Assembly (NCBI GenBank): GCA_006176705.1
Contig: QRFJ01004993.1
Span: forward strand, 62,001 to 126,000
Source: Cocos nucifera
Lineage: Eukaryota > Streptophyta > Magnoliopsida > Arecales > Arecaceae
Direction of reading: 5' to 3'
DNA length: 64,000 nucleotides
Of the stretch, positions 33,785-46,497 are shown in pieces (position 1 is the stretch's first letter; each line of letters begins with the position of its first letter). The position numbers were made by a program, and so were the translations under genes. The notes beneath the pieces were generated by a model, which searched no databases, was not told the origin of the DNA, and was given only the letters and a program-made list of their open reading frames with translations.

Positions 33785-36077
33785 TGAAGGGAAATCCTGA
33801 TTTTTCCCGGTCCAGGTTCGTTCAGATCTGATTCAGATCAAGAGATATATTTCAAAAAAAATTTTCTCTTGATCTCAATCAGATCTTGATATGTTTCAGA
33901 TCTGATTCTTATTATTTTAATAAATAAAATAAAATAAGATAAATTAAATCAAATTTAATTTACCTGATTTGGGTAATCCTATTACCCTGTAGATGATCCT
34001 GATTGCAGCGGAAGGTTCTGGATCTTAGCCACGCAAGCGCCTGGCCTCTACCGGTATCCACTCGGGTTGGATCTGGAGATCCTCTTCTTCTCTATCACAC
34101 CTCCAAAAATCAGATCTGGATCTGATCTGGAGGATCTTCAAAACTCTTTTGAAGATCTGCAGTCGTCCTTTTGCAGCAGCGCAGCCTTCTTGCTTTTGAT
34201 CGCCTTTCTTGATCTGAATCGCACCAACCTAAGTCCAAAACTCTTTTGGACGTGGAGAGCAAGGGGAGAAGAGACTATGGCATGGAGGAAGGAGGGGAGA
34301 GGCAGCCTTGGGGCATGGAGAATCTATTGAATTCAATCTTATTTTAGGAGTTGGGCGCAGGGTCTTATTTATAGACTAAGCTTGTGATCCAACTCCTCTT
34401 CCTCCTCAACCAATCACAACCCTTTGTGAAATCAGATCTAAATCTGATTGGTTGGAATAGAGACCCCTGGATTCCTCCTTAGAGGGTGCCTAAGACCAGT
34501 CAAAGTTGGATTCTTAGTAGAACTCTAATTGGAATCCAAAAAGGAGGATGGAGTCCTTGTCCAACAAGGACTCCTAGGCGCCTCCTACTTGGGCTCACGC
34601 CACCCTTGGCGTGCGCCCTTCTCCTTGCCAGGTTCTGGCAGGGGGACAGGCCCCCACCAGCTCTCCAATAGGTGCATGACATGTGGTCAAAAGTCAAAGT
34701 GTCAATGGTCAACGTTTGACCAGTCAAAGGTAGACTTTTGACCAAAGTCAAAGAACAAGAAATGGCAGGTGACCAAAAATGGCAGGTAATGTCTTACAAA
34801 ATAAGACAACCTTATTCTGACTTGGACAACCTCCAGTCAGACCATATGAAGGCCTCTGATTGAGCACAAACTCCTTTGGCTCAGTCAGGACAACTTATTT
34901 ATGATAGTAAAAGAAGAACGTTAGGTTCAATCGAGTGCTAGCACGATTTCCTTGAACCTAATTGAATCTCATTCAGATCAATTGAACTAGATCAGTTCAA
35001 TTGATGATCACCAGATTCAAACCCTTGTTTGTGTGACCCAGTTAGGTTCAGTTCTGTATGGTAATGGGATATGTCATGATCTCTATCATCGACATCATCG
35101 AAACTCCTTTCGATGGATCAGAACTCTTCTGATTCGAACAGCTAGAATGATCGATCATCTAAATCATTCTAATTGCTCCCAAAATCCACCAGTGACACCT
35201 AGCAGTATATGGTGGCAACCCATCAGAGCTGAATGCGAACCTCTTGGTGCAGCTACCTGTGTGATTAAGTTCTTCTATCTTGAGCCCCGATCAGATTAGG
35301 GTTAAGGTGAACTCGTCAAACCCTAGTCTCTGTCATATGATGTAATCATTCGATTCGAGTCCAATGTGAAAATCTAAATAGAAACTCTTTCTATTATTTC
35401 ACTCTACCATGGCCATGGGCTTCTGGACTTGATTCTCATGATTCATCATAGGGCTGCTCCTCTACCACCGAGGTAGATAGATTCCATCTTGATGCAATCC
35501 AGTTCCTACAATGAACATGCTATAGCCAACATACACCTCAGGGTTCCATATGGCTAGGAGACCGAGTAATGGTGTAGTCAAACTATAACACCCTCAAGGT
35601 GAACTGCCGATGCATCTCAGGTCAAAGAACCAGACACACTACTGCAGCATCGAGTCAATCATTGACGAGAAGGTAGACTCCCTAATGACTACTCGAGGTG
35701 GTCACGCTCAGTGCCCTCGTTCTCTAACGAGTACCTGTACTCTCGCTCCGATATCTCCACACCGTAGACTCAAGACTCATCTACTAAAAAGAAGCGATTA
35801 TATACCAACCTTTCGGATCAATCACCATCCTCGTGATGATCCTATGGTCGGAAGCATTTTATGAGTTAACAATGATTATTCATGTCTTAAATTTTCAACT
35901 CTTGAAAATATGAATTATCATTATTATTAACTCAAAAGATGTATCACAGACACTAAATGCACATATGTGAAAGAAAATAATCCATTTTATTGATATTAGT
36001 CAAAATTATAATTTTGCCCCTTGAAGTGTATTATAGGTGTCAGCCAATTCTGGCTTCTAGGGCACATATATCTAACA
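33785..36077 (-). repeat. Element D 5' LTR (2293 bp), mosaic
   Basis: TGAAGGGAAATCC at 33785 to ATATCTAACA at 36077. TATA box at 34366-34373 and W-box cluster at 34683-34749. It is nearly identical to the 3' LTR up to about 35745. From there to 36077 I count about two dozen differences in some 333 bp, mostly G-to-A and C-to-T relative to the other copy, as if the outer end came from an older LTR. Confidence 0.9.
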
Positions 36078-36205
36078 ACGTCAAGGTCAAGAGAGTCGAC
36101 ACTATAGATAATGTGGCTGACTCGTTGACAAAATCATTGAGCCAACAGAAGATCGAAGCCCATCTTGAGAAGATGGGACTTAGATTTGTAGCTAATTGGC
36201 TTTAG
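36078..36205 (+). pseudogene. Element B RNase H C-terminal remnant
   Basis: Encodes VKVKRVDTIDNVADSLTKSL and the tail to FVANWL with stop at 36203-36205, the end of B's polyprotein. The preceding part of RNase H was lost when D arrived or afterwards. A degenerate PPT (AGTAAAAGTTT, 36209-36219) links it to the 3' LTR. Confidence 0.85.
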
Positions 36206-36219
36206 GTCAAGTAAAAGTT

Positions 36220-38481
36220 TGTTAGATGTGTGCCCTAGAAGCCAGATTGGCTAAACACTTGTAATACATTTCTAAGGATAATTTATAATTTTGACTATAA
36301 ATTAATAAAAGAATTATTTTTTATCATAATGTGTATTTAAAGTGTCTATGATACATCCTTTGAGTTAATGGTAATGATAGTTCATATTTCCAAGAGTTAA
36401 AAATTTAAGACATGAATTTTCATAGTTAACTCAAACTGCTCTAAATTGTAGGATCATCATGAGGATGATGATCGATCCAAAAAGTTGGTGTACGATTGCT
36501 TTCTTAGGATAGATGTGTCTTGAGTCTATAGTGTGGAAACACTAGAGTGAGAGTACAGGTACTCGTTAGAGAACGAGGGCACTGAACATAACCATCTCGA
36601 GCAGTCATAAGGAAGTCTGCCTTCTCGTCGATGGCTGGCTCGATGCTGTAGTGGTGTGTCTGGTTCTTTGATCTAAGGTGCATCAGTAGTTCACTTTGAG
36701 GGAATTATATTTTGACTATACCATAACTCGATCTCCTAGCCATTCAAAACTCTAAGGTATATGTTGGCTATAGCATGTTCATTGTCGAAATTGGATTGTA
36801 CCAATAGAGAATCTATCTACCTCGGTAGATGAGGAGTGGTCCTATGATAATTATGAGATTGAGTCCTTAAGTCCATGGCCATGGCAGAGTGAAGATGATA
36901 GAAAGAGTTTCTATAAGGGTTTCACATAGGACTCGAATCGAATGATTAATTCATATGATGGATGTTGGGTTTGATGAGTTCACCTTAACCCTAATCCTAT
37001 CAGGGCTCAAGATAGAGAAACCCAATCATACAGGTAGCTGCACTGAGAGGTTCACTTTTAGTTCTGATGGGTTGCCACCATATACTGCTAGGTGTCACTA
37101 GTGGATTTTGGGAGCAATTAGAATGATTTAGATGATCGATCATTCTAATTGTATGAATCAGAAAAATTTTGGTCCATCGAAAGGTATTTTGATGATGTCG
37201 ATGATAGAGATCACGACATATCTCATTACTATACGGAACTAAATTTAACTAGATCATACAAATAAGGGTTTGGATCTAAATATCATCAATTGAGCTAACC
37301 CAATTTGATTGATTTAGATAAGATTCAATCAGGTTCAATCTAATCATGCTAGCACATGATTGAACCTGACTTTCTCCTTCTGTAATCTTTCTAATTCATC
37401 GTAATTGAGTCAAATTTGATTTGACTCATTCTTGTATATTAAATGAGTTTATTTTCATCTGACTGGAATCTGTCCAGGTTAGATTAATTGTAGAAATTAA
37501 ATCCATTCATAGTGCAATTGGACTAGGGTCAAAAGTTGACCTAATTGAGAGAATTAAGGGTCACCTAATTAGAGCTTCTAGAAAATTTTATAGAAATCAT
37601 TTTGCTCTAATTTTTGGATATGTGATAGGGCATGAGTCATATTTTGGGTGTACCAAATTTTATGATTTTTAAATATTTTTAGACTAAGTTATGATAGAGT
37701 TTGATTTGGATCAAACTCAGATGGAAAAGTCCTAGGCGCAGTAGACTCTTCCTTATCTACTCATGTTGCCACATTTTTGAAGTCTTTTTGGTGTGAAAAC
37801 TAGATAAGATTTGGTACTCTACATGGGAAATAAGACCTAGAGTCCCAACAATAAAAATAAAATAGTTATTTTGGTTAAATGGGACTCCTTGTGGTGTTGG
37901 TATTTGATATAAAATCCTTCTCACGCCAGGGCACTTCTACATAAGTTTTATTTTTCACCCAAAAGGCTGCCACCCCTTCCATCTTCCATGCCCCCTCTAA
38001 TCCTCTCTCTCCCCTTCTTCTATGTGCTGAAAGTTGGGCACAAATCAGAGAAGAAGATCCAATTAAATTTGTGAAGAGTTTAGCATATACGCAACGGTGT
38101 TCGTGAGATGGACAAGCTACCTTCTGAAGTTATTTTGAAGGTTCTTCAGATTAGATTCAAATCTAATCTTTGGAGAAAAGATTCACAAGGAGAAGATGTC
38201 TAGATCCTGCCCAAGTGGATACCAGTAGAGGTTAGGCACATACGTGGCTCATTCTAGAATCTTAGGAAAGATCAAGATCATCGCAGGATAATCAGATTAC
38301 CCAAATAAGAAAAGAAATTAAATCTAATTTAATTTTATTTTAATTTTTCATATCTGATCATCATGATCAAATCTAAGAACTCTTAGATCTTATTGGATTA
38401 TTTAAAAAAAATTTTAAAAAATCCATCCTAGATCTGATCAGATCTACACGATCCTACGATGAAAAATGAGATTTTCCTTCA
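36220..38481 (+). repeat. Element B 3' LTR (2262 bp)
   Basis: TGTTAGATGT to TTTTCCTTCA, followed by CCTGG. Homologous throughout to 8719-10985, with clear divergence. TATA box at 37909-37915. No gene seen. Confidence 0.9.
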
Positions 38482-38847
38482 CCTGGCATGGAATAACTAC
38501 TTAGATATCTCATATCTAGCAGTTCTACTCTATTCTCCATAAAGCTCTTTTAGGTTGAGCAATATAGACTGACTGTCCATGCCATCATACTGCCTCTGTA
38601 ACTTGTTACTCATGGAGGCAAGTATGATGCACTTGATAGTAACAGAATCATTTTACCACATCTTGTATGTGGACTTTTCTTCCTCTGTAGCATCTTTCCC
38701 TAATGGCTCAAGATCAGGAGCATCAAGAATATAGGAGAGCTTTTCTTGACTGAGTATTATTTTTAGATTTCTCAACCAATCCACATAGTTAGGATCGGTC
38801 AACTTATTTGAATCCAAAATTGAACGTAATAAAAGTGAAGAAGCCAT
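38482..38847 (-). pseudogene. Element A gag, N-terminal part
   Basis: Starts ATG at 38847 (MASSLLLRSILDSNKLTDPN), the family gag start, and is open to 38653 before stops. It is cut at 38482 by element B, with the rest of gag at 8718 and below. CCTGG is duplicated at the two edges. Confidence 0.9.
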
Positions 38848-40201
38848 TTAATCTACATAATAAAGAATATTACATAAGTAAATAACTCATGATGATATAC
38901 ATAATTAAATTAGGACTTTAATTTAATCTTGTCTCCCACTATTTTATCGAATATCATAACCCTCAAATATGATAATCGAGAAAATCTAATCATTTTTCTT
39001 AGTGGGATTGAGATCCTAATTCTTTATAGAAGGTTTTGTGGTTGCACAACAAATCTTTTATAAGTTCAAAGGTAGAAAACTCTTTCTAATTGTATCTCAT
39101 GCAATTCTCAATATATTCTTAGCCTCTAAAATATTAATAGCCTTATGTTAGCACAATAAACTATAATATTTTAGTTAAGTAGGATCCTTCATTTCTATAC
39201 AGTCATAATGAAATATAACTGTCCTTGTGGTTACACAACAAAGCAGTATATCCAAAATGTCGTAAGCATCATTATGCACTAGATCAATATTACATCAGTC
39301 TCCATAATCGATCTTGTGGTTGCACAACAAATCTTAATATGGTTTATGACATAATAATGAACTAGCATGAAGGAAGGCCTTAATGTAGTGAATCAATCGA
39401 ATCCATCCGTTGAGCCGCCTCAATCCACAGTCGAGCTGGCTCGACTATGTCTTGCCCAAGCACTGCTTTCTATCTACCTGAGAGAGCTGGCTCAAATCCA
39501 CCTCGAGCTAGCTTGATATCATTCTGAGCCAACTCGGCTACGTATCCAAGCCAGCCTAACTATATATTGGTAGATCTTTCTCATGGCTCCTGAATCTCGT
39601 TCTTGGCTTATTATGGATCGAATCTCGAGATGCCAGATTCCAACAGGAAGGCACTAAGCACCTAATCTAGAATTAAATCAATCAAATTGGTCAGGTTAGT
39701 GGGAGAGAGATGGAGGTCCCCTCATTGCTTTCCTTAGACACCAATAAATTGGTCAGGTAAGACAACGGAACCAATTAGAAACCACATTCTCTTTACTAAT
39801 CATGAACCACTTTTCTAGACACTAATTCATTAATTAGACATCAAGACCGGTTCTACTATTGGTTAATTACACTACAACTTAATATAATTTTATAAAGAGC
39901 TTTAATTGATCTCTATGCACATTCTAATTAAAATCATACTAAATACATGAATATATCAATCATACCAATTATATTAGTATGTATCATCATTCTAGGACAA
40001 CCATCATCACATAGTGAACATTGGTCGCTATGTTAGGGCAACATTATAGAATGATATACATCATAATCTAATTATGAATAATTAAACATGATCACAACAC
40101 ATTAATAACATGCTAAAATTTCAAATATGATCATATCATATTTACAATTTTTTCCATTAAAGTATAAACATAACAACATATGAGTTAACCTAATAAGTCT
40201 T
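38848..40201 (-). other. Element A 5' leader, noncoding
   Basis: About 1.35 kb between PBS and gag. It is AT-rich with no gene. It contains a block related to insertion J (39377-39645). I could not find the hairpin shared by B, D and F here. Confidence 0.75.
39377..39645 (-). repeat. J-related insertion or fragment
   Basis: On the minus strand it starts TGTTGGAATCTGGCATCTCG and aligns with the first about 230 bp of J, including the repeated GCTNGCTCGA motifs. It then diverges. GGAAGGC occurs at both edges (39372-39378 and 39646-39652), a possible target duplication, although the element lacks J's right half. Confidence 0.55.
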
Positions 40202-40213
40202 GCTCTGATACCA
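40202..40213 (-). other. Element A primer-binding site
   Basis: Plus strand GCTCTGATACCA, an exact initiator tRNA-Met site, one base from the 5' LTR. Confidence 0.95.
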
Positions 40214-41798
40214 CTATAGGATTTGGTATACAGGATGGAAGAATGGATTTTAAGATAAAATTATGAAATCATACAATCAAATCCAAACCCTAGGACCATT
40301 TTATTAGAATTTAAATCATATAATATGCATTTATAACATAAATTAGGATATTGAAACATATCTTTGATCGCTAAATCCAAACTTGACCCTGATTGTCGGT
40401 AGCAGTTCATCAGGGGTTCCACTAGGTGCCCACGTGTTCATCCTCCAACATTAATCCACACGAGGACTTGATCAAGACACCAGCACCTCTGATTATTTTA
40501 ATTAAAATTTTTATAGTAAGAATTTTACTTATTTGGGCAGAACATTTTCTAGCCTTTGTTGTCATCATTCTAGCCTATCCGTTCGTATCTTTCTTTTCTC
40601 CTTGTCTTTCTTTACAATCTTCCCAAGCCCTTATCCTAAAGTGGACCTTTTGTCCTTAATTAGGACTTGTCTTAACATGGAAAGGAAGAAAGAAATTGGA
40701 CAACTAGGGAGAGTGGTAAGAAAGAAAGAAGAGTTCTAAAAAATATCTTGGACTCTTGGTGCACACCCCTATTTATAATGTACGTAGGGGTGCCATCTTA
40801 AATTTCTCATGCCCATTTCGTATCCTCATCTCTTGCTTACTCAAGGATCTCATGTCCATCTAAAAATAACGCCACGTGGAAGCAAGAGAAATTAAGTCCA
40901 AGAGTTGCTTCGTGCAGAAGGACACTTTGGAAAATAATTCTCTATTATTTCTGAAAAGTTACATAGTTTCATTTCTGCTTGGCACCACCTATGAAGGATT
41001 GTGATCTGATCACAAAACCATCAAAGGTCCTCATTATGTGCGCCAATTTTAGATGGGACATGGAGATAAGGATGGAATGAAAAAGTCAAAGCTCTAAGGC
41101 ATTTGACTTGGTCCAAGGGGCGCTTACAATGTTGGAACGGCTAGGACTCCTTCCTTATTCAAATTTTAGATAACCATCGAAGAGAATCACTAGTAGAAGG
41201 ACTCTTCTACACCCTTTCTTCATCTGAAATCACATAACAAAATTTATGTGAAATAAAGGAAGATAAATGGCATCAAAACTCATCCATGCGCCACATGTCC
41301 CTAGTGCATGGACCAAATCCCATGCACCAAAGAAAGAGAGTCTTTGGCATATGGGTTGCTTATTTATGACACCTAATCTCTTGGTTAGCAAGCCAAGGGT
41401 CAACCCAATCAGTTAGCCAAATTTGATTTGACTCTAATTGGATTAAATTAATCCAAATCAGAACCCGATTCAAATCTAGGTGCTACGGTTTGCAATATGT
41501 TCTAGCATATTCAACCTGCAAACATAATCTAATCCAATTAGACCCTTGATCAATTCTCTTTGTATGTGATCCATTGGGTTCTATATCTAGCCAGTAGTAG
41601 GTCTGAATGCAATTTGATCTAATTTGGTTAGAACTCAACCAAATCGATTTAGGTAAAAACTAGCTAACCCGATTTGATCAATTAGAATATTTTCTAATTA
41701 ACAATCAAATTAAACTCTTTAATTCAATCGAATCCACAAGACAAGATTGATGTCTAGTAACATATCATGTCTACCAAGAACATACAAAATTTTGATGG

Positions 41799-44285
41799 TG
41801 TTGGAAAATATGTCCCAAAGCCAATCATCAACCTATTGATGATTGAGCTACTTTATATTTGTAATTGATTCATTAATAAATAAAATATATTTTTGGCATT
41901 TTTTATCATAAAGTATTCATCTTCTAACAAACTCTATTATTGTGATGAAGTTCTTAGAACTATTTAGCTTCGATAAAGAGAGGATTTATCGATTAGTCCT
42001 TAAATTTATTCACGACCAAATGATAGGCTATTAATAAGAATGACAGTATCTATCGAGCATAGGTCGCTGTATGCCATATAGGTTGGTTGTCCTTTTAACC
42101 AAGAAGTATGAAAACACTGGTATGGCATATAGGTGAGATGTATGGGTACATCGTTATTGAACGTGACCAACTCTAGAGCATTCTGTTGTTGAGAATATTT
42201 TTGATGGGATATAGATATAAGTGTCCCTTAGACTTGAGATCATCTCAGTGACTTGTAAGCAACTCACCGTGCTTTGGTATCAAGCTAACTAAATTTCTAA
42301 TTCAGTAATGGAAGGCTTCTGGGCATAGTCAAGTACTTGCAAAGTCAGAGTATGATCAAGATGGGATTGACCGCTCCAAGAGTTGGAGAACAATATATCA
42401 CTATATTTCAATATAGCAAAACCTTTGCCAAGATAATCCATCAGATGGATTTGGTATTTTGAAATACAATGTGGACAACTTGATCGGAGTTGATAGTTGA
42501 ACTCTAAGGTGTCCTATGAGATTTTGATCAAGAGGATGAATTATATGGAAACTATATCCACATGGGTTCTAAGGATGACGTTCTACACATTCGACCTATC
42601 CAACTGTTGGGTACCATTTCTAGATGGTCACTTCGATTGATATAGAAATCTATTCCTATGCTATTGTCTTAGACTCAGATTATGAGGTCACACACTTTAA
42701 AACTCACAATCTAATCGAATGGTTGATCAATGATTAAGAATCATTCTAGGGTTAAACAATCAATATGATTGATGTTTAACCTAGTGCAAGCGTTGTAGGA
42801 GGATTGATTAGCAATTAGATTGCTAATTGACTTAATTTGATTAAATTAGAGGGCTAAGATTAAGTTTAATTAAATATAATTTAACTAGGTTTAGTTTAGG
42901 CTTGATTAGATCAAGTCCAATTAACTTATTGGATAAGCCAAGTGCAAGGAAGAATAGTCCTAGTCTGACTAGGACTCGAGTCAACCCAATTTTCTAATTT
43001 GATAAAAAAAATTAAATTAAAATTAACTCTAATTTAATTAAGCTTTTAAATAGATTAGGGTCTAATCTAATTGGGTTGGTTTACTCTTGATTTTATTTGG
43101 TTAAAAGACCTTGTTTGACCAAGACAAAATAGGAGTCCTAGTGTGACTAGGACTCCCTATCACTTGCGCCACCCAATCCTCATGCCTCACCCTCTTTGGT
43201 TTTTTATTTTTACATGAAGATTATCCATGCCAAGGCCTTTTGATTCCCCCCTCCTTTCCTCTATTTTTCATTAGGAAGTTGGGTAAATGACCAAGTCAAA
43301 AGGGAAAGTTGTTTTCGCTTAGGATTCCATGAGATAGAATTCCTAGTCAACTAAAAGTCCTCTTTCCTTTTAGGCCGCCACTTCCCTATTCTCTCTCTCT
43401 CTCTCTCACAGCATTCTTTGTCATTTGTTGTGCCCTTCCTTCCTTGTCTATGGTAGAAAAGTAAGGTGGGGGTGCCCAAGAGTTGGGCGCCCTAACAACT
43501 TTCCTTATTTGGTCCTTCCTAGTCTAGGTTTTTTGACCTAACTTGGACTCTACATATCTCTTTATTTAAAAAAAAAATTTGGCTAAAATTTTCATGAGAT
43601 ATAGAGCTTTGGGAGAGGTTTGGGGTATGCAAAAATTAGAGGATGAGGGTCCTTAGGCATGGGGGTTCCATAGGCACCAAACTAGATGTCTAGGAGAGAG
43701 AAAAGAGAAGAAGAAGAGGGTCTTCTTCTAGAGCTATTTTATTCTTCATCTCTCCTCCTCCTTTTGAGTATTTTCTGAGAGAGTATCAGATTAGAAAACT
43801 CTCCTCTTCCTTCTCATATTTTGGAGAGTCCAAGTTTTGAAGAAGGAAGCATCGGATCGACCATCAAAGAAGAATCATCATAGTACTAGCATATTATGTT
43901 GATTTCCTGCATTAGACTTTAGATCAGTGTTTGTTGGCTCGTGTGGATGACTCCTAGAGGTCAGATGCATGTACAACTTATGACATCATCCTCAAGCTTG
44001 GGTCAGCAAGTTAGATTGTCTAACTTGCATAGGTAACAGATCTGATCTATTGATTTCATACCTATATTAGATGTAGTGTAGATTTAGATTGATGTGATCA
44101 ACCTTTTCTTCTTCTTTATATTTTTAATTTCTAATTTAATATCATGCCTTGATCATGTACTAGATTTGAGATCTAGATATTTATATATTTATTTAAATAA
44201 ATATTTAATTTATTTAAGTCTTCTGCTGTCTGATCCTAAAAAAATTTCAAGATCTATCCATGAAACCCTAGATCTAGTTCTTTCA
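41799..44285 (+). mobile_element. Solo LTR E (2487 bp)
   Basis: Starts TGTTGGAAAATATG and ends CTAGTTCTTTCA, with no internal region. Flanks GATGG (41794-41798) and GATAA (44286-44290) both derive from GATAG, which is present once at the empty site in the sister LTR (3367-3371). The LTR start resembles those of F and G (TCCYAAAGCYAATCAT). It was most likely produced by LTR-LTR recombination of a full element. The 175-codon frame at 44094-44621 crosses the LTR boundary and is not a gene. Confidence 0.88.
43390..43407. repeat. CT microsatellite in E
   Basis: A run of about nine CT repeats in the transcribed-leader part of solo LTR E. Low-complexity, no gene. Confidence 0.8.
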
Positions 44286-45167
44286 GATAAAAATACCAAA
44301 AATATCCTTCAGTGGAAAGTTATCATGCAACAAGATCCTTTGATCATCCTGCATCTCGAATATGACTATAGATATGGAATCATATCAAATCCAATTTTAT
44401 ATTCATTTTTCTTCCAATCACATGATGATCATTCAATTAATGAAACATTAAAAACTATTTCTTATTTTCATCATGCTTTGATCAAAGTCTTCTTGAATCA
44501 TCATTCGATTGAAGCAAGTAAGATGCAATCTCCTCTTACTAGGAGTGATCGATTCCATATTGATCTACTCACATCCTCCATATGTAATCCACTATATCTA
44601 GATCATTCCATACATGACTGAGTTATGAATGAATATGAACCAAAATATGGATTCATGCATACAAGATTCTATGGTAGTCTCGATCAAAGGATTATATGCG
44701 CAACTCTCACTATAAGAACCATCTATTGACATGTAGATAAGACTCCATTAGATGTTCTAAAGGTGGATTAATTTAGTAAACTCATTCTCTAATAAGCACC
44801 CACATCCTTGTATTGATGTCATACACAAGTGATAGTAAGATCAATCACCCTTTCATCAAGCATACATAGGATGTGCTAGTCTTTCCAGAAATATTGATCT
44901 CCAACTTAATGTTCATCGACTAGGAATATTTTAGATTAAAATTTTAAGATTTTAGATCTCACAGGTATGATCTCATCATAACCTAAAAATCATAACTCTA
45001 ATTTATAGAATTCATCATAATCTTAAATAAATAATTAAGATGCAGCATATGATGAAATAAATATCTTTATTTATTTAAAAATATCATTACATGAGTTTGA
45101 AAGATAAAAGAATAGCCCATTAAAATACAAATTTCGATTGGCTTGAGGGCATATTCCTTTCAAAGAG

Positions 45168-46497
45168 CTCATGCACCTAGGAAGAAGAAGAGAGAAATCA
45201 CTATCTCTCTCACACACACATGCCAAGCCCTTGCCCATACCTAGGGGTCCTCCTCGTTTTATAGATGAAGCCAAGATCTGATTGAATCCTTATCAAATAA
45301 GGATTTCATAAATAACAACCTTTGACTAATCAAATCCTACTTTGAGTAAGAGATCTAAATTGATCTCCTAGTCTTACTAGGCGAGGAGGTTGGCGCCAAC
45401 ACTTGGCCTACCAAAGTGCCGCCCAAAGCAAGGCCCAAAGTCCTCTTGGTTGGCCATTAATGAGAAAGAGTCTCAGTGGTCAAAGCCACTATTTGACCAA
45501 CTCAAATTTGATCCAAATTTAGTCCAATTCAAATCCGATTCGAACTTGATTTGAACTCAATTCGAATAGACTATTCTGCCCTAATCTAATTAAGATTTTA
45601 GATCCAAGTCTAACTTAGATAATTGACCAATTAAATCAAGTCTAATTAATTTAGATCTAATCTAGAATAATCATGACTTGAATTCAATCTCTCATAAACC
45701 TTAGATCCTTTTATCAGGTCAAACTCATCCTCGAAATTACTCCTGAACCTCATGGCTAGTGCTGGTTAGGTACAGTCAGTATTTAATTCTATATGACCCC
45801 TAACTTAAGTTTTTAATTAAGTAAATCTATTTATTCAATCAAGTTAAGTACTTCCAAATGGAACATATAGATAGATGTTAGGTCAATTCTTTTCTATGGT
45901 GCATGACTAATGTGTATGACTCTATAGGTTCGAACACTAAGCCGATAGTATAGGAACTAATTTTGTATACTAATTGAAGTGACCATCTAGCAATAATATC
46001 TGACGTTTGGATAGGTTGAATGATTGCAAAGTGACATTCAAGAACCTTGGCACATGGTTATTGCATAATTCATCCCTTTGATCTTTTAATGCTCAAGATG
46101 ACCTAGGATTTAACTATCGACCTTGAAATAATGATCCATAATGTATTTCAACCTTTCTTAAATCTTGTGACTATTACATGGATTACCCTATCTAAGGTTT
46201 TACTGGATTGAAATATAAAAAATAATTACCTCCCTATAGGAGGGATCAATCCCATCTTGACTCAGACACTAACTTTGCAAGTACTTGATTGTACCCAGAA
46301 ATCTTCCATCACTATATTAGAAGTATAGATAGTTTGGTACTAAAGGACAGTAAGTTGCTTGCAAGTCACTATGGTGATCTCAGGTCTAAGAGATACTTAT
46401 GTCTACATCCTTTGTAAGCATCTCTTGACAGTAGAGAGCTCTGTAGGTGAGTCACTGTTCGGTAATGTATACTCTTACATCTCACTTGTATGCCATA
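45168..46497 (-). repeat. Element G 3' LTR, segment 2
   Basis: The middle of G's LTR, between insertions A and F. It contains a TATA box in minus sense (45256-45263) and sequence homologous to the body of the F LTR in reverse. It ends in CCATA, duplicated after F at 57252-57256. No gene seen. Confidence 0.8.
45256..45263 (-). promoter_or_regulatory. TATA box in G 3' LTR
   Basis: Minus strand TATAAAAC preceded by CATC. The pyrimidine-rich transcribed part follows toward 45168 and 1795. Confidence 0.55.

Larger units (their letters stand above)
25666..36077 (-). mobile_element. Element D: youngest full-length copia element
   Basis: The LTRs are 25666-27942 and 33785-36077 (minus-strand TGTTAGATAT to TCCCTTCA). 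PBS and PPT are both perfect, and all coding domains are present in order. The two LTRs are nearly identical except for the last about 330 bp and a patch near 26190-26255. There is no matching TSD: the left flank is ATTGG (in LTR-derived filler), the right flank ACGTC (in B RNase H). The internal frame has about four single-base frameshifts and one stop, so it is not autonomous as it stands. Confidence 0.92.
8719..38481 (+). mobile_element. Element B: copia retrotransposon containing C and D
   Basis: Flanked by exact CCTGG duplications (8714-8718 and 38482-38486), inserted in element A's gag in the opposite orientation. The LTRs are 8719-10985 and 36220-38481 (TGTTAGATG to TTCTTCA/TTCCTTCA). 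The internal region is leader 11000-12882, gag 12883-13779, insertion C, protease to RNase H 22924-25612, a short filler, insertion D, and the polyprotein tail 36078-36205. The coding sequence has many stops. Part of RNase H (about 330 bp) is missing at the D insertion. Confidence 0.9.
1796..45162 (-). mobile_element. Element A: copia retrotransposon with long LTRs
   Basis: Bounded by exact 5-bp duplications AAGAG (1791-1795 and 45163-45167). The LTRs are 1796-4247 (3') and 40215-45162 (5', carrying solo LTR E). On the minus strand the LTR begins TGAAAGGAAT and ends CCTACA. A perfect minus-strand PBS lies at 40202-40213 and the PPT at 4248-4258. The internal region is interrupted by J (5531-6432) and B (8719-38481). 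With these removed it reads gag, protease, integrase, RT, RNase H in the correct order. The two LTRs differ visibly (roughly one base in ten by eye), so this is an old insertion, yet younger than G. Confidence 0.9.
40215..45162 (-). repeat. Element A 5' LTR, interrupted by solo LTR E
   Basis: Starts TATAGGATTT (TGTAGG in the other copy) and ends ATTCCTTTCA, followed by AAGAG. About 2456 bp without E and its duplicated target. TATA box in minus sense at 40769-40777. Short frames such as 40426-40659 are counterparts of frames in the 3' LTR. Confidence 0.9.

Noticed and set aside
35990..36205. 71-codon frame ending in an RNase H-like tail
   Set aside because: It starts in D's LTR and ends in B's RNase H, so it is a chance fusion across an insertion boundary.
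44094..44621. 175-codon frame
   Set aside because: It runs from solo LTR E into element A's LTR across the E boundary at 44285 and has no recognisable domain.
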